NCBI RefSeq assembly: GCF_003350925.1
Contig: NZ_KZ857181.1
Span: forward strand, 62,001-126,000
Source: Dyella tabacisoli
GTDB taxonomy: Bacteria > Pseudomonadota > Gammaproteobacteria > Xanthomonadales > Rhodanobacteraceae
Reading direction: 5' to 3'
DNA: 64,000 nt
The notes below the pieces were generated by a model, which saw only the letters and a list, made by a program, of their open reading frames with translations, ran no database searches and had not been told where the DNA came from. Position numbers and translations under genes: made by a program. Positions 51,599 through 64,000 of the stretch are shown piece after piece (the first letter of the stretch is position 1; every line of letters starts with the position of its first letter).

Positions 51599-54500
51599 GG
51601 CGACACCATATTTCTTACGTCGGCAAGCGCGCGATTCAATGCTGCCGGGTTCTCGGTACCCACAATGTCTCGGAAGATGCAGTCGGCCAGTCCCGCCACC
51701 GTGGGATTCTCGAACAAGGCCCGCAGCGGAAGGTTGACCGAAAACAATTCGCGAATCTGTACGATGACGCGCGTCGCGAGCAAGGAATGGCCGCCGAGTT
51801 GAAAGAAGTTGTCCTCCATGCCGACGCGATCGATCTTCAGTACCTGCGCCCAGATACCTGCCAAAGCCTCCTCTACCGGAGTCTGCGGAGCGCGATACGT
51901 GGCGACGTCCGGCCTCGCCTCCGGGGCGGATAGCCTGGCGCGATCCAGCTTGCCGTTCGCCGTCAGCGGCAAGGCATCCAGCATCACGAACGTCGCCGGA
52001 ATCATGTACTCGGGAAGCTGTTCGCGCAGTGTCTCGGTCAGTTGCATCCCTAGCTGCTGCGTCAATCGCCCGATGATCGGATCGTTGGCGTAGGGGCGCC
52101 AACGATCCTGCGTGTCCGGCGCCGTCGATGTGGAACGGTAAGACTCAAGTGATGGGTTTATTGGAGGGGGGTTTATTAGAGATGGTCTCGTCCGGGCAGC
52201 GCTGAGTCTGTGGTCCACGAACTGCACGTCGAAATGCGCCGGGTCGCCAGCCGTCCATTGCACATGGACGGCATAGCCGAGCTGCTCTCCAAGCTCCCAG
52301 TACGCTTCTGGATCCTCTGCCGGCAAAGCGAGGCGGTCGAGCTCCAGGCTCAGCTCCTCCGCCGCTCGCGTATCGGCGCCTTGCTCGACAAGCCGCCACG
52401 CTGCCACATCGCGTGCCACGCGCCGGTTAGGTATGCGCGATATCCGCAGTGTGCCCGGACGTTGCTCTTGCAAACGCTCGCCGAGCTTTTCGATAAAGCC
52501 ATCCGTGCTCTGCCATGGGGTATCCGACCCGGAGCCGTCCATATCCGTCTGTACCGTCGCGCTTTGCAGCACAACGTCGTAGCGATAGCGCGTCAGTTCG
52601 TTGTCAGCCGCGCCGCGCTTCAACTGCACCTCGGCGCGCAGTCCATGCTCCTTTGCAAACTCAACAAAGAAAGCCGGATCCAGCACCAGCTCCTTCTCCT
52701 GGCTCACGGCTCGCTCGATCCGGTTTCGCAGTACGCCTGCCGTGAGGCCAGCGATACCCTTGGACAACTGCACCGACGTGTGGAACGCCTGCAGCAGCCC
52801 GAGGTGGCGAACGTCGCCGACGAAAATATGACCGCCGGCTTGTACCTTCTGCGCTGCCCGGCGCAGTACGTCGACCAAATAGCCGACATCGGGAAAATAT
52901 TGAATGACCGAATTCAATACGATCGTGTCGTATATCCCTGGTGCGCTGTCCAACTGCCTGGCCTCTTGCGTCTCCAGCTCGACGTGCTGGAGACGCGGGT
53001 TGCCGCGCAGCCAATCTTCGAGTTCGTGGATAGCGGTGCCGGATAAATCCGTGGCGTAGTAGCGAGTGCATGAAGGCGCCAAACCTTGCAGCACCAGGCC
53101 GACGCCGCAGCCAACTTCCAGCACGCTCTCTGGCTTGAGCTGACCGATCCGCTCAAGCGTGCTATCCAGCCATTCCTGCATCTGCTCGGGTTCGATCGCC
53201 TCATCGGTATAGCTGCTATTCCAGCCCACGAAACTCGGGCCTGCCGAGCGCGCGGTTTCGTAGCTATCTTCAAACAACTGCTGCCATTGCCCGACGGTTT
53301 CCTCGCGCATGGCGCTGAACTGCTCTGGGGCAGAGGCTTTGAGCGTGGCCACATCGGCCACCACATAAGCGACCAGCCGACGCTCGCCGTCGGGCTCCTC
53401 GTGCGCCACCACCGCCGCCTGCTGTACTTGCGGCGCCTGCAACAACGTCGCCTCGATTTCACCCAACTCCACCCGGTAGCCGCGCAGTTTCACCTGATGA
53501 TCCGCACGGCCGATAAATTCCAGGTTGCCGTCGGCGTGGTAGCGGACCCGGTCACCGGTGCGGTACATCCGCGTCCCCGGTGCTCCGTGCGGGTCCGCCA
53601 TAAAGCGCTCGGCTGTCAGCCCGCCGCGTTTCAGATAACCTCGCCCCACCCCCGCGCCGCCGACATACAACTCGCCGGCCACACCCACCGGCACCGGCTG
53701 CAGGGCCTCGTCCAGCACGTAGAGTCGCGTGTTCGCAATCGGACGGCCAATCGGCACCCCGCCTTCGCGTGCCAACTCGCCGGTGACCTCGTACGTGCAG
53801 CAGCCCACCACCGTCTCGGTCGGGCCGTACTCGTTAATCAAACGCAGGCCCGGCGCACGTGCACGCCAGTACGCCAACTGCGCATAGCTCAGCGCTTCGC
53901 CGCCGATCACCCACGCCATCGTCGTATCCGGCCGGACCGCGTGCGGATACAACCGACGCAAACCCTCCAGGTGCGCCGGGGTCAGCTTCAGCAGCGAGTA
54001 CCGCTCTTCGCCCGCCAGTGCCTCCGCCAATTCGGCCAGCTCGTCCTGCTCGCCCAACAGCCGTACCGAACGACCGCCCAGCAGCGGCAGCCAGAGGCTG
54101 GTCACCGTCGCGTCGAAGGCCATCGAGGTATTGACCGGCGCGCCGCAACCTTCGCTGACCGGATAGTTCTGCAACGCCCACTGCAGATAATTCATGACCT
54201 GCGCGTGCGCCAACAGCGTGCCCTTCGGCCGACCGGTGGAGCCCGAGGTGTAAATCACATACATCAAGTTATCTGGCTGGATGCGCCGGACCGGTGCATC
54301 GGTTCGCTGCGCTGCGATGCGCGGGCCTTGTTCGGCATCGTCCAGGCAAACCACGTGACCCCAATGCGTCGGCAAGGTTTGCGCAAGCGCCGTTTCGGTT
54401 AGCAGCACCGCGACGCCGGCATCTTCCAGCATGTAGGCCAGGCGTTCTTCGGGGTGACGGGCATCCAACGGCAGATAGGCCCCGCCGGCTTTGAGAATGC

Positions 54501-57500
54501 CGAGCAAGCCAACCACCATCGACGCCGATCGACTCATGCACAGCCCGACCACTACTTCCGGCCCGACCTCCAGACTTTGCAGGTAATAAGCCAACTGGTT
54601 GGAGCGCTGGTCCAGTTCCTGGAAGCTGATCGAGCCGTGTGTATCCACCAGGGCGACCGCTGCGGGCGTATGCATGGCCTGCGCCGAGATCTGTTCGTGC
54701 AGGTATTGCTCCCTGGCGTACTCGACGCGATGGGCATTCCATCGCTCTAACTGTTCGACGCGCTCCGGCTCGCTCAACAGAGGCAACGCGGATATCAGGC
54801 TATCGGGATTCGCTACCATCGCCGACAGTAGATTCTGGAAATAACTTAACCAGCGCTCGATCGTCTCGGCATCGAATAGATCACTGGCATATTCGATGGC
54901 TCCGCGCACACCTTCGAGGCTCTCGCGCGCAAAGATCGTGAAATCGAATTTTGAAGTGATGTGCTCGATGCCGTAAGGCTCCAAGGTCAAGCCGGGCAAT
55001 TGAAACGGCTCCCTGGGCATATTTTGCAAAGCCAGCAGCGCCTGAAACAAAGGTTGCCGCGAGAGATCGCGCTCAGGCTGCAGCTCCATGACGAGCTTCT
55101 CGAAGGGCAAGTCCTGATGCGCATAGGCGCCGAGGGTGGTCTCCTTGACCCGGCGCAACAGCTCGCGAAAATTCATCCCCGCATCCAGTTGGGTGCGCAG
55201 GACCAGCGTGTTGACGAAAAACCCGATCAGATTCTCGGTCTGCCGATGCGTGCGGCCGGCAATCGGCGAGCCCACCACGATGTCCTGTTGCCCGGTCAGG
55301 CGCGACAGCAACAGTTGATAGGCCGCCAGCAGCACCATGAACAAGGTCGCCTGCTCGCTGCGCGCCAGCGCCTGCAATCCCTCCGACAGCTCTTTGGACA
55401 GCATAAAATCCAGCTTCGCGCCCTTGAAGCTCGCTACTGCTGGCCGTGGTCGATCCGTCGGCAGTTCCAGCGCCGCCGGCGCACCGGCTAGTTGTCCGCG
55501 CCAGTACGCCAATTGTTTGTCCAGCGCCTCGTCGCGCAACCATCCGCGCTGCCAGCGCGCGTAGTCTGCGTATTGGATCGGCAGCTCCGGCAACGGCGAC
55601 GGCTGGCCTTGCGCAAAGGCCGCGTACAAGCCGCTGATCTCGCGGATCAACACGGCGCCGGACCAACCATCCGAGATGATGTGATGCAAGGTCAGCAACA
55701 CCACATGGTCATGCTCGCCCATCCTGAGCAGGGATACTCGGAATAACGGCCCGGTCATCAGATCCAGACGTTCCTGTGCCTGGAGTTTCATTTGGATCAG
55801 GATGCCCTCTTCCTGCTCCCGCGGCAGGAGGATGGTCAAATCGTGCACGCGCAGACGGAAGTCGCCCGCAGCGTCGATCACCTGCACCGCCTCCCCGTCG
55901 TGCATCTCAAACCGCGTGCGCAGGCTTTCGTGCCGCCGGGCCAGTTCCGCAAAACTCCGCTCCAGCGCCTCTACGTTCAACGCACCCTTCAAGCGCAGGC
56001 CCGTCGGGATGTTGTAGGCCGCCCCGACCAGACCCAACTGCTCCAAAAACCATAACCGCTCCTGCGCGAACGACAACGGGATGCCCCGCCCCTCCCGCGG
56101 CTGACTCGTCAGCGGCGGCAGCAACAGGCCTTGCTGCTCCCGTCGCAACGCCTCGATCCGCTCCGCCAGCTCGCGGATGCGCGGATACTCAAACAGCTCC
56201 CGCAGCGGCAGCTCCACCGACAGCACATCCCGGACCTGCGCCACCACCCGCGTCGCCAGCAGCGAGTGACCGCCCAGCTCGAAGAAGTCTTCCTCGATCC
56301 CCACCTGCTCCAGCTTCAAGACCTCGCCCCAGATCGCCGCCAACGCCTGCTCCATCGGCGTCTGGGCGCTCACATACCCCTCGCCGGCCGCATGGCCCTG
56401 CACCGTCGGCAGACGACGGCGGTCCACCTTGCCGTTCGCCGTCAGCGGCAGTTGCTCCAGCGTTACGAACACCGACGGCAGCATGTATTCCGGCACGCCG
56501 CGCTTCAGGTGCTCGCGCAGCTCGGCCGCCGAGGCCGTCCGGCCCGGCGCGTTCACCACATACGCCACCAGCCGCTCCAGCTCCGCCGTTTCCTCTCGCA
56601 CCACCGCCGCTTCGGCCACCGCCGCGTGTTCGCTCAGCCGCGCTTCGATCTCGCCCAACTCCACCCGGTACCCGCGCACCTTCACCTGCTGGTCCGTGCG
56701 CCCGAGAAAGTCCAGCCGTCCGTCCACCCGGTAGCGCACCCGGTCGCCGGTGGCGTACATCCGCCCGCCCGCCGGTCCGTACGGGTCCGCCACAAACCGC
56801 TGCGCCGTCAGCCCCGCCCGCCGCAGATAGCCGCGCGCCAGCCCGGCGCCGGCGATGTACAACTCGCCCACCACCCCGACCGGGACCGGCTGGCCGTCCT
56901 CGTCCAGCACGTAGACCCGCGTATTGGCCACCGGCCGGCCAATCGGCACCGCCTCGCCAATGCTCGCGTCCAGCTCCGCCAGTGCCTCCACCACGCAGCC
57001 CACCGTGGTCTCGGTCGGACCGTAGTGGTTGTACAGCACGGTCTCCGGCGCTTCCTCGCGCCACCGCGCCAGCGTCCCCGCCTTCAATCGTTCGCCGCCC
57101 AGGATGAGCTTGCGCACGCGCCCGCCCAACTGGCCGACCGGGATGAATTTATGCACCGCCTCCAGGTGCGAGGGGGTCAGCTTCAGCAAGGTCAGATCGC
57201 GGCTCGCCAGCAGCAGCGTGGCCAGCTCCTGCACGTCGTCGTCTCCGCTCAGCAGGTGGACCGTCCCCCCGCTAATCAACAACGGGTACACGCTGGTCAG
57301 CGCCAGGTCGAAGCTCAGCGAACTGTTCACCGGCGCACCGCTGCCCTCACCGGCGTCAAAGCGCTTCGCCGCATACCGCGCGTAGTTCGTCAGGCCGCCG
57401 TGGCGCACCATCACCCCTTTGGGCTGGCCGCTGGAGCCGGAGGTGTAGATCACATACGCCAGTTGCTCCGCCGCGACCGCCGCCAGCGCGTCCGCCGGCT

Positions 57501-60500
57501 GCGCCGCGATGCGCTGGCGCTCCTGCGGATCGTCCACGCACACCACGTGGCCCCAATGCGACGGCAACACTTCTTCCAGTGCGGTCTCTGTCACCACCAC
57601 CGGCACCGCCGCATCCTCCAGCAGGTAAGCCAGACGCTCCGCCGGCTGGTGTTCGTCCAGCGGCAGGTAGGCTCCGCCCGCCTTCAAAATGCCCAGCATC
57701 CCGATCAGCGCATGCCGCGTACGGCGCAGGCACAAGCCCACCACCACCTCCGGCCCCACGCCCAGCCGCCGCAGGTAATGCGCGAGCTGTTGCGCCTGCT
57801 GGTCCAGCGCCACATAGCTCAGCGCACCCTCGGCGTCATGCAGCGCGATCGCATCGGGCCGGCGCGCCGCCTGCGCCGCGATCAGTTCGTGCACACCGCC
57901 CTGGGTCGCGCCCGGCTCGCTCGTCGCGTTCCACTGCTCCAGTTGCTCGGCCCGTTCCGCTGCGCTCAACAACGGCAGCTCTGAGACTCGGCTTTCCGGC
58001 GCCGCGACCGCCGCGCTCAGCAATCGCTCCAACTGGCTCACCAGCCGCTTGACCGTCGACTCATCGAACAGGTCGCTCGCGTACTCCAGGCTGCCCTGCA
58101 GACCCGACGGGCTCTCGAATAGATTCAGCGTCAAATCGAATTTCGGCGCGGCGCGTTCGTAGGGATAAGGCAGCCGGTTCAATTGCAGACCGGGCAACTC
58201 GATGTCTTCTCGCGGAACATTGCCGAACGTAAGTACTACCTGGAACAAGGGATGACGCGAGAGATCGCGCTCAGGCTGCAGCTCCGCCACCAACTTCTCG
58301 AACGGCAGATCCTGATGGGCATACGCCCCCAGGGCCGTCTCCTTCACTCGCCGCAATACCGCACGGAATGACGGATCGCCGTTGAGATCTGTCCGCAAGA
58401 CCAGCGTATTGATAAAGAAGCCGATCAGGCCCTCGATCTGGTCGTGAACGCGCCCCGCGATAGGCGAACCGACGACGATATCTTTCTGACCACTCCAGCG
58501 CGACAGCAGGATCTGCAGCCCCGACAACAGCACCATATACAGCGTCGCGCCTTCCTCCCGACCCAAGGCCGTCAGCGCCGCCGACAGCTCGGCAGGCAGC
58601 GAAACCGCCAGTCGGCCGCCGCGGAAACTAGGTACCGCCGGCCGTGGCCGATCCGTCGGCAGCTCCAGTGCCGCCGGCGCGCCGGCCAACTGCTGCTTCC
58701 AATAGGACAACTGCCGCTCCAGCGCCTCGCCCTGCAGCCAGCCGCGCTGCCACAGCGCGTAGTCCGCGTATTGCACGGCCAGTTCCGGCAGCGGAGAGGC
58801 TTGCCCCTGCGAGAAGGCCGTATATAAGGCACTGATCTCGCGAATCAGCACGCTCATCGACCAACCATCCGAAATGATGTGATGCATCGTCATGAGCACG
58901 ACATGATCGTGCTCATTCATGATGAGCACGGAGACCTTGAATAGCGGCCCCCGTGCAAGATCCAACGCCTGCTGCGTCTGGATGAGCATCTGCCGGCCGA
59001 GTTCCTCCTGCTGTGCCGGTGCTTGCAGGGCGCGCAAATCCAAACGATCCACTTGGAACGTTTCCGGCCTGTCGATCACCTGTGCCGGACGACCGTCAAC
59101 GGTTTCGAAATGCGTGCGCAGACTTTCGTGCCGCCTTACCAGTTCGGTGAAGCTGCGCTCTAAAGCGTCTAGATCCAGCGCGCCTTCCAACTGCAGCGCC
59201 GTCGCCATGTTGTACGAGGGACCGACGAGTCCGAGCTGATCGAGGAACCACAAGCGCTCCTGCGCGAAAGACAGCGGCAGCTCCGGCGGACGGTGCGCGA
59301 CCGTCAACGGTGGAAGAAACTCCCCGCGCTGCAAGAGTTCGATATGTGCGGCAAGCTCGCGCACGCTTGGTGCATCGAACATGGCCCGCAGCGGCAACTC
59401 AAGCTGCATGATTCGTCGTACTTGGGCGATGACCCGCATGGCCGAGAGGGAATGGCCGCCGAGCTGGAAGAAATCATCCTGCACGCTGACGCGGTCGAGC
59501 TTGAGGACCTCCGCCCAGATCGCCGTCAATGCGTGCTCGGTGGCCGTGCGCGGAGCGATATATTCCGCCGTACTCGAAAGTCGCTGTGGCGCGGGGAGCT
59601 TCTCCCGATCCACTTTGCCGTTGCGCGTCAACGGCAGCTCTTTCAAGATTTCGATGTCCGCCGGCACCATGTATTCGGGCAGCGCTTTGCGCAGGTAGGC
59701 GCGCAGTTCGTCGTACGCGGTAGGCGTCGTGGCGGCGATAACCACATAAGCGACCAGCCGACGCTCGCCGTCGGGCTCCTCGTGCGCCACCACCGCCGCC
59801 TGCTGTACTTGCGGCGCCTGCAACAACGTCGCCTCGATTTCACCCAACTCCACCCGGTAGCCGCGCAGTTTCACCTGATGATCCGCACGGCCGATAAATT
59901 CCAGGTTGCCGTCGGCGTGGTAGCGGACCCGGTCACCGGTGCGGTACATCCGCGTCCCCGGTGCTCCGTGCGGGTCCGCCATAAAGCGCTCGGCTGTCAG
60001 CCCGCCGCGTTTCAGATAACCTCGCCCCACCCCCGCGCCGCCGACATACAACTCGCCGGTCACACCCACCGGCACCGGCTGCAGTGCCTCGTCCAGCACG
60101 TAGAGCCGCGTGTTCGCAATCGGACGGCCAATCGGCACCCCGCCTTCGCGTGCCAACTCGCCGGTGACCTCGTACGTGCAGCAGCCCACCACCGTCTCAG
60201 TTGGGCCGTACTCGTTAATCAAACGCAGGCCCGGCGCACGTGCACGCCAGTACTCCAGTTGCGCATAGCTCAGCGCTTCGCCGCCGATCACCCACGCCAT
60301 CGTCGTATCCGGCCGGACTGCGTGCGGATACAGCCGACGCAAACCCTCCAGGTGCGCCGGGGTCAGCTTCAGCAGCGAGTACCGCTCTTCGCCCGCCAGT
60401 GCGTCCGCCAGTTCGGCCAGCTCGTCCTGCTCGCCCAACAGCCGCACCGAACGACCGCCCAGCAGCGGCAACCAGAGGCTGGTCACCGTCGCGTCGAAGG

Positions 60501-62562
60501 CCATCGAGGTATTGACCGGTGCGCCGCAACCTTCGCTGATCGGATAACTCTGCAACGCCCACTGCAGATAATTCATGACCTGCGCGTGCGCCAGCAGCGT
60601 GCCCTTCGGCCGGCCGGTGGAGCCCGAGGTGTAAATCACGTACATCAAGTTGTCCGGCTGGATGCGCCGGGCCAGTGCATCGGTTCGCTGCGCTGCGATG
60701 CGCTGACCTTGTTCGGCATCGTCCAGGCAAACCACATGCCCCCAATGCGTCGGCAAGGCTTGCGCAAGCGCCGTTTCGGTTAGCAGCACCGCGACGCCGG
60801 CATCTTCCAGCATGTAGGCCAGGCGTTCTTCAGGGTGACGGGCATCCAACGGCAGATAGGCCCCGCCGGCTTTGAGAATGCCGAGCAAGCCCACCACCAT
60901 CGACGCCGATCGACTCATGCACAGCCCGACCACCACCTCGGGCCCGACCCCGAGACTTTGCAGGTAATGAGCCAACTGGTTGGAGCGCTGGTCCAGTTCC
61001 TGGAAGCTGATCGAGCCGTGCGTATCCACCAGGGCGACCGCTGCGGGCGTGCGCATGGCCTGCGCCGAGATCTGCTCGTGCAGGTACTGCTCCCTGGCGT
61101 ACTCGACGCGATGGGCATTCCATCGCTCTAACTGTTCGTCGCGCTCCGCCTTGTTCAGCAGAGATACCGCACGTATCGAACGGGCGGGGTCGGCAACCAT
61201 GGATTCGAGCGCAACCTCCAGATGATCGACCAAGCGGCGGATCGTCGATGCATCGAAGCGAGCGGTGTCGTAGGTGACCCGCAAGGCAAGTACGTGGCGC
61301 GCTCCGAAGTTCAATGCGAGCGGATAGTGGATCTGCTCGGCGCTACCCACCTTCTCAAGCTTCAGCGCGGACCTGGCTACCGCCTCGGCCGCTTCGGCGG
61401 GGTAGCTCTCAAGTACAAGAGTGTTCTCGAATAGCGCCGCGCCCGCCGGCAATTCGCTCCAGCGCCGGACCTCCAGCAGTGGGCTGTGCTGATACTCCAG
61501 CAGCTCGCTCTGCCTTTGTTGCATCTCTTGCAGAAGTACGCCGATCGAGTCCTGCGGAGTGACTTGAATCCTCAGTGGCAACGTATTGATGAACGGTCCG
61601 ACGATCGACTCCACGCCGGCCAGATCGGCCGGGCGACCGGCGATGGTGACGCCGAAAACAATGTCGCTGGAACCGCTATAGCGACTGAGGACCAAGGCCC
61701 ACGCGCTTTGCAGCAACGTATTGAGTGTGCAGCGATGCTGTCTGGCAAAAAGCTGGGTCGCCTCAAGATCGAGCTTGAAAACATATTTGTATGTTGCGTG
61801 TCCGCCGGTCGGCGGCGCAGAGCCGTCCTCCGCGCGCGGAAGATTCAGCACGGTCGCCCCTCGCAACCCGGCCAGATGCTTACGCCAGTACGCCTGTGCT
61901 TTCGAAGAGTCCTGCCGTTGCAGCCATTCGATGTAGTCGCGATACGGCAGCGCCGCTTTCAACGCCGGGCGCTGGTGGCGCACGAAAGCGTCGTAGGCGG
62001 TGACCAGTTCTTGCAGAAGAATCGGTTGTGACCAGCCATCGAGCAGGAGGTGATGACTGCTCCACAGCAACATATGCTCCTGCTCCGTCATACGGACCAG
62101 GAGCAAACGCATTAGTGGTGGTTTCGCCAGATCGAACGGCCGGGACAATTCCGATTCGAGCAATTGCGCCAGTTGTTGCTCATGCTGCTCTGCGGGCACG
62201 TTACGCCAGTCCCGGCGTTCAAACGGCAGATCGACCCGACGCAACACGACTTGCAGCGGCGTCTCCAGATCCTTTCCGACAAAGGCCGTCCTCAACACGC
62301 TATGGCGCTCAAGCAGGAAACGCCAGGCATCGGCGAATGCCGTCTCGTCGAGCTCGCCACGGATACGCCAACTCTGGGTCGCCACATAGACCGCGGAATC
62401 TTTCTCGTAAAGGCTATGAAACAACATGCCTTGCTGCAGCGGTGCCAGGGGATAGATGTCGGCGACATCCTTGACGCTGCCGACTTCGGCGATCGCTCTG
62501 TTCAATTCGTCCGCGGTGAAACGCGGTCTGGCGATAGCCGCCTGGCTTTCTGGCGTACTCAT
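51595..62562 (-). CDS. NRPS E: C-A(Asn)-PCP-C-A(Asp)-PCP-C-A(Asn)-nMT-PCP
   Basis: 3655 residues, three modules. C1 (20-450) has [14 protein letters not shown] and [11 protein letters not shown], a DCL-type domain that accepts a D-residue, matching the E domain ending the upstream protein. A1 (480-1000) code DATKVGEVGK, an Asn-type code; PCP1 near 1035; C2 HHIISDGWS near 1230; A2 (1540-2060) code DLTKIGHVGK, Asp-type; PCP2 near 2097; C3 near 2295; A3 (2605-3050) again DATKVGEVGK. An N-methyltransferase (3060-3390, [14 protein letters not shown]) interrupts A3 before its A9-A10 end (NGKLDRARL near 3535). PCP3 LGGHSLLA near 3585. It therefore should add Asn, Asp and N-methyl-Asn. Start and stop both overlap neighbouring NRPS genes by 4 bases. 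Codes were aligned by eye to GrsA numbering. Confidence 0.92.
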   Translation of the reverse strand: MSTPESQAAIARPRFTADELNRAIAEVGSVKDVADIYPLAPLQQGMLFHSLYEKDSAVYVATQSWRIRGELDETAFADAWRFLLERHSVLRTAFVGKDLETPLQVVLRRVDLPFERRDWRNVPAEQHEQQLAQLLESELSRPFDLAKPPLMRLLLVRMTEQEHMLLWSSHHLLLDGWSQPILLQELVTAYDAFVRHQRPALKAALPYRDYIEWLQRQDSSKAQAYWRKHLAGLRGATVLNLPRAEDGSAPPTGGHATYKYVFKLDLEATQLFARQHRCTLNTLLQSAWALVLSRYSGSSDIVFGVTIAGRPADLAGVESIVGPFINTLPLRIQVTPQDSIGVLLQEMQQRQSELLEYQHSPLLEVRRWSELPAGAALFENTLVLESYPAEAAEAVARSALKLEKVGSAEQIHYPLALNFGARHVLALRVTYDTARFDASTIRRLVDHLEVALESMVADPARSIRAVSLLNKAERDEQLERWNAHRVEYAREQYLHEQISAQAMRTPAAVALVDTHGSISFQELDQRSNQLAHYLQSLGVGPEVVVGLCMSRSASMVVGLLGILKAGGAYLPLDARHPEERLAYMLEDAGVAVLLTETALAQALPTHWGHVVCLDDAEQGQRIAAQRTDALARRIQPDNLMYVIYTSGSTGRPKGTLLAHAQVMNYLQWALQSYPISEGCGAPVNTSMAFDATVTSLWLPLLGGRSVRLLGEQDELAELADALAGEERYSLLKLTPAHLEGLRRLYPHAVRPDTTMAWVIGGEALSYAQLEYWRARAPGLRLINEYGPTETVVGCCTYEVTGELAREGGVPIGRPIANTRLYVLDEALQPVPVGVTGELYVGGAGVGRGYLKRGGLTAERFMADPHGAPGTRMYRTGDRVRYHADGNLEFIGRADHQVKLRGYRVELGEIEATLLQAPQVQQAAVVAHEEPDGERRLVAYVVIAATTPTAYDELRAYLRKALPEYMVPADIEILKELPLTRNGKVDREKLPAPQRLSSTAEYIAPRTATEHALTAIWAEVLKLDRVSVQDDFFQLGGHSLSAMRVIAQVRRIMQLELPLRAMFDAPSVRELAAHIELLQRGEFLPPLTVAHRPPELPLSFAQERLWFLDQLGLVGPSYNMATALQLEGALDLDALERSFTELVRRHESLRTHFETVDGRPAQVIDRPETFQVDRLDLRALQAPAQQEELGRQMLIQTQQALDLARGPLFKVSVLIMNEHDHVVLMTMHHIISDGWSMSVLIREISALYTAFSQGQASPLPELAVQYADYALWQRGWLQGEALERQLSYWKQQLAGAPAALELPTDRPRPAVPSFRGGRLAVSLPAELSAALTALGREEGATLYMVLLSGLQILLSRWSGQKDIVVGSPIAGRVHDQIEGLIGFFINTLVLRTDLNGDPSFRAVLRRVKETALGAYAHQDLPFEKLVAELQPERDLSRHPLFQVVLTFGNVPREDIELPGLQLNRLPYPYERAAPKFDLTLNLFESPSGLQGSLEYASDLFDESTVKRLVSQLERLLSAAVAAPESRVSELPLLSAAERAEQLEQWNATSEPGATQGGVHELIAAQAARRPDAIALHDAEGALSYVALDQQAQQLAHYLRRLGVGPEVVVGLCLRRTRHALIGMLGILKAGGAYLPLDEHQPAERLAYLLEDAAVPVVVTETALEEVLPSHWGHVVCVDDPQERQRIAAQPADALAAVAAEQLAYVIYTSGSSGQPKGVMVRHGGLTNYARYAAKRFDAGEGSGAPVNSSLSFDLALTSVYPLLISGGTVHLLSGDDDVQELATLLLASRDLTLLKLTPSHLEAVHKFIPVGQLGGRVRKLILGGERLKAGTLARWREEAPETVLYNHYGPTETTVGCVVEALAELDASIGEAVPIGRPVANTRVYVLDEDGQPVPVGVVGELYIAGAGLARGYLRRAGLTAQRFVADPYGPAGGRMYATGDRVRYRVDGRLDFLGRTDQQVKVRGYRVELGEIEARLSEHAAVAEAAVVREETAELERLVAYVVNAPGRTASAAELREHLKRGVPEYMLPSVFVTLEQLPLTANGKVDRRRLPTVQGHAAGEGYVSAQTPMEQALAAIWGEVLKLEQVGIEEDFFELGGHSLLATRVVAQVRDVLSVELPLRELFEYPRIRELAERIEALRREQQGLLLPPLTSQPREGRGIPLSFAQERLWFLEQLGLVGAAYNIPTGLRLKGALNVEALERSFAELARRHESLRTRFEMHDGEAVQVIDAAGDFRLRVHDLTILLPREQEEGILIQMKLQAQERLDLMTGPLFRVSLLRMGEHDHVVLLTLHHIISDGWSGAVLIREISGLYAAFAQGQPSPLPELPIQYADYARWQRGWLRDEALDKQLAYWRGQLAGAPAALELPTDRPRPAVASFKGAKLDFMLSKELSEGLQALARSEQATLFMVLLAAYQLLLSRLTGQQDIVVGSPIAGRTHRQTENLIGFFVNTLVLRTQLDAGMNFRELLRRVKETTLGAYAHQDLPFEKLVMELQPERDLSRQPLFQALLALQNMPREPFQLPGLTLEPYGIEHITSKFDFTIFARESLEGVRGAIEYASDLFDAETIERWLSYFQNLLSAMVANPDSLISALPLLSEPERVEQLERWNAHRVEYAREQYLHEQISAQAMHTPAAVALVDTHGSISFQELDQRSNQLAYYLQSLEVGPEVVVGLCMSRSASMVVGLLGILKAGGAYLPLDARHPEERLAYMLEDAGVAVLLTETALAQTLPTHWGHVVCLDDAEQGPRIAAQRTDAPVRRIQPDNLMYVIYTSGSTGRPKGTLLAHAQVMNYLQWALQNYPVSEGCGAPVNTSMAFDATVTSLWLPLLGGRSVRLLGEQDELAELAEALAGEERYSLLKLTPAHLEGLRRLYPHAVRPDTTMAWVIGGEALSYAQLAYWRARAPGLRLINEYGPTETVVGCCTYEVTGELAREGGVPIGRPIANTRLYVLDEALQPVPVGVAGELYVGGAGVGRGYLKRGGLTAERFMADPHGAPGTRMYRTGDRVRYHADGNLEFIGRADHQVKLRGYRVELGEIEATLLQAPQVQQAAVVAHEEPDGERRLVAYVVADVATLKASAPEQFSAMREETVGQWQQLFEDSYETARSAGPSFVGWNSSYTDEAIEPEQMQEWLDSTLERIGQLKPESVLEVGCGVGLVLQGLAPSCTRYYATDLSGTAIHELEDWLRGNPRLQHVELETQEARQLDSAPGIYDTIVLNSVIQYFPDVGYLVDVLRRAAQKVQAGGHIFVGDVRHLGLLQAFHTSVQLSKGIAGLTAGVLRNRIERAVSQEKELVLDPAFFVEFAKEHGLRAEVQLKRGAADNELTRYRYDVVLQSATVQTDMDGSGSDTPWQSTDGFIEKLGERLQEQRPGTLRISRIPNRRVARDVAAWRLVEQGADTRAAEELSLELDRLALPAEDPEAYWELGEQLGYAVHVQWTAGDPAHFDVQFVDHRLSAARTRPSLINPPPINPSLESYRSTSTAPDTQDRWRPYANDPIIGRLTQQLGMQLTETLREQLPEYMIPATFVMLDALPLTANGKLDRARLSAPEARPDVATYRAPQTPVEEALAGIWAQVLKIDRVGMEDNFFQLGGHSLLATRVIVQIRELFSVNLPLRALFENPTVAGLADCIFRDIVGTENPAALNRALADVRNMVSP
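53360..54767 (-). repeat. Duplicated adenylation-core segment, copy in module 3 of NRPS E
   Basis: This 1.4-kb stretch is nearly identical, without gaps, to 59741-61148 (constant offset 6381). It runs from the C-A linker to just before the methyltransferase insertion, so it covers the substrate-selecting core of A3. Identity falls off sharply at both ends. Confidence 0.9.
59741..61148 (-). repeat. Duplicated adenylation-core segment, copy in module 1 of NRPS E
   Basis: Partner of 53360-54767. Only scattered single-base differences are visible, such as Arg/His in AQAMRTP versus AQAMHTP and His/Tyr in QLAHYL versus QLAYYL. Both copies give the same specificity code. Confidence 0.9.
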
Positions 62563-64000
62563 AGCCTTTCTTCCCTATGGGTGGCCGGTGCAAGCTCGAT
62601 CAAAGGAAAATCCCCCATCGTGTAGGTACCGGCTGTCTGTGCGGATTGATCGATCAGGCTTCGCAGGCATTCCAGAACATCGCCTGCAAGCCGCTCGACT
62701 GTCGCCGCCTCGTGAATGTTGGTGCTATAGGCCAGACGAAGATGCAGCGAACCATCCAAAATGCTTCCGCTGACGCCGATCACGTGCCGCCGCAACCCGC
62801 TCATATCGTGCAAAGGCCCCGCGTCCTCGGTAGCAAGGTCGAACCAGGTCCGATCGGTGAGGTCGTGATCCAGCCGCCCGAGATAGTTGAAGCTGATCTG
62901 CGGCGGTTCGAATGCGCGCAATGCGGGGAAGTCGCCGAGATAACGCAGGGCGCCGTAACCCGCGCCTTTATGGGGAATCGCGCGTAGATGCTGTTTGACG
63001 ATGTCGAGCACAGCAACGGGATTGTCCGCGCCGATCAAGTCGAGCAGCACGGGGCAGATGCTGGTAAAGCAGCCGATGCTTCGCGATAAGTCCAACTGCT
63101 CGTGCAATTCCTCGCGTCCATGCCCCTCCAGGTCAACGGCAAGAACACCATGCCCACTCCATGCCGCGAAGGCATGGGCCACGGCGGCGAGCAGCACATC
63201 GTTGATCTGCACGCGATAGGCCGCCGGGACATCCCGCAACAGTGCGTTGGTGTCTTCCTGACTTAAAGCGCAGGTGACGAAATCCATGGATGCAACGGTA
63301 TTGATGCCATCCCGCCGATCCCGTGGCATCGGCTGCTGCCTCTCCCAAGGCAGAGACAACCAGTACTGTGCCTCTGCGGCGCCTTGAGCCGATCGAGCAT
63401 AGGTCACGAGTTGCTCGGCCCAGCGCTTATACGAAGTCGTTTTCGGCGGCAGGGCAACCTCCTCGTCACGCTCCAGATGCCGGTAAACCGTTTGCAGATC
63501 CTCCAGCAGGACTCGCCATGAGACTCCGTCAATAAGAAGGTGATGCACCACCCACAGCATGCGCTGTGCGCGACCTGGACCAAGGTCGAACAGCGCCGCC
63601 TGAAATAGCGGCCCCTCAACGAGATTCAGGCCTTGCTGAAGCTGCGCGGCCGCTGCGGTGAATGCCGTATCGAGCTGCGCGCCTGCGAGCATCGAAAGAT
63701 CGATCCGGTGAACGTCCACGCGAGGTATCGCAGCTTCGTTCCGCTGCTGCCAAGCGCCCGCCTCATGGGTGAACTTGAGCCGCATCGCATCGTGATGCGT
63801 AACCAGGCGGTTGATCGCGCTTTCGAGCAAGTCCATGGCAACCGGTTCGCGGAATTCGAGCAATGCCGCCAGATTGAAATGGTGCGGGTTCTGCGGCTCG
63901 CTCTCGAAAAACCAGCGCTGGATCGGTGTCAACGGCACATCGCCTTCGATCAAATCCTGCTCGATAACCGGCACGGTGCCGCTACCGGCTACCAGCGCCA
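62559..64000 (-). CDS. NRPS F, C-terminal epimerization domain (5' end outside window)
   Basis: The reading frame stays open through position 64000, so only the last 480 or so residues are seen. After a short linker comes a complete epimerization domain: [11 protein letters not shown], the active site [36 protein letters not shown] and FNYLGRL all match E-domain motifs. It converts the carrier-bound residue of the preceding module to a mixture from which the D-form is used. The next protein starts with a DCL condensation domain, and the genes overlap by 4 bases (ATGA), so F hands a D-configured chain to E. The loaded amino acid is decided upstream, outside the window. A GTG at 63972-63974 is only an internal codon. 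Confidence 0.93.
   Translation of the reverse strand, partial: ALVAGSGTVPVIEQDLIEGDVPLTPIQRWFFESEPQNPHHFNLAALLEFREPVAMDLLESAINRLVTHHDAMRLKFTHEAGAWQQRNEAAIPRVDVHRIDLSMLAGAQLDTAFTAAAAQLQQGLNLVEGPLFQAALFDLGPGRAQRMLWVVHHLLIDGVSWRVLLEDLQTVYRHLERDEEVALPPKTTSYKRWAEQLVTYARSAQGAAEAQYWLSLPWERQQPMPRDRRDGINTVASMDFVTCALSQEDTNALLRDVPAAYRVQINDVLLAAVAHAFAAWSGHGVLAVDLEGHGREELHEQLDLSRSIGCFTSICPVLLDLIGADNPVAVLDIVKQHLRAIPHKGAGYGALRYLGDFPALRAFEPPQISFNYLGRLDHDLTDRTWFDLATEDAGPLHDMSGLRRHVIGVSGSILDGSLHLRLAYSTNIHEAATVERLAGDVLECLRSLIDQSAQTAGTYTMGDFPLIELAPATHREERL

Noticed and set aside
51599-52102. Upstream extension of NRPS D
   Set aside because: It overlaps the 3' end of NRPS E in another frame, shows no domain similarity, and the ATGA overlap at 51595-51598 marks the natural start.
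55776-57984. Long plus-strand reading frames (443 and 617 codons) inside NRPS E
   Set aside because: They are antisense to a clear NRPS module, Pro/Arg/His-rich with no family motifs, and arise from the GC-rich codon bias of the real gene.
59293-60783. 496-codon plus-strand frame, mirrored by a 438-codon frame at 53086-54402
   Set aside because: Both are antisense shadows of the duplicated adenylation core; their mutual similarity only reflects that repeat.

Overview
The window is dominated by a split non-ribosomal peptide synthetase (NRPS) gene cluster that runs off the right edge. The GC content looks to be roughly 60-65 %. Together with a GH74 xyloglucanase, a GH43 enzyme and a pertactin-type autotransporter at the left edge, this suggests a plant- or soil-associated gammaproteobacterium, most likely Lysobacterales/Xanthomonadales (Rhodanobacteraceae such as Luteibacter or Dyella). 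That assignment is inference; no rRNA or housekeeping marker is present.

Layout. 1-8.2 kb looks like ordinary genome: the 3' end of a GH74 gene, an autotransporter (minus), a secreted GH43 glycosidase, and a divergent enol-lactonase-like hydrolase / MarR regulator pair around a palindromic operator. 8.3-13.5 kb holds a five-gene minus-strand cassette (CitE-like lyase, arginine-deiminase-family protein, alpha-oxoamine synthase, MaoC-like hydratase, MDR-type reductase), which looks like a precursor or tailoring pathway. 13.6-25.3 kb holds two coupled NRPS genes and an MbtH gene. 25.9-30.5 kb holds a stand-alone condensation-domain protein, a sulfotransferase (plus strand), a membrane-anchored alpha/beta hydrolase and a flavin reductase. 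30.5-37.1 kb is a bimodular NRPS with an extra N-terminal carrier domain. 37.3-40.2 kb is a plus-strand pair, a cation/proton antiporter and a PrnA-like tryptophan halogenase. 40.2-64 kb holds five more NRPS genes: B, C (ending in a reductase domain), D, E (trimodular) and the epimerization-domain end of a further gene, F.

How the genes may work together. The right-hand line reads F(-E) -> E (Asn, Asp, N-methyl-Asn by adenylation code) -> D -> then B and/or C, with reductive release by the terminal R domain of C. Short acidic C-terminal tails on D and B and TubC-type N-terminal docking domains on B, C and the stand-alone condensation protein suggest the working order is not the gene order. 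The left-hand line starts with an adenylation domain carrying an N-methyltransferase and ends in a condensation domain followed by a visibly decayed adenylation domain. It has no carrier and no thioesterase, so its release mechanism is open. Halogenase plus flavin reductase can supply chlorotryptophan, and one adenylation domain of the 30.5-37.1 kb NRPS has an aromatic-type code. The sulfotransferase could modify the product.

I do not recognise the whole cluster as one for a described metabolite. The most unusual parts are the CitE/MaoC/MDR/oxoamine-synthase/deiminase-family cassette, the truncated terminal module, and the recent copying of an Asn adenylation core between two modules of NRPS E. 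All family calls come from reading motifs by eye; no database search was run.
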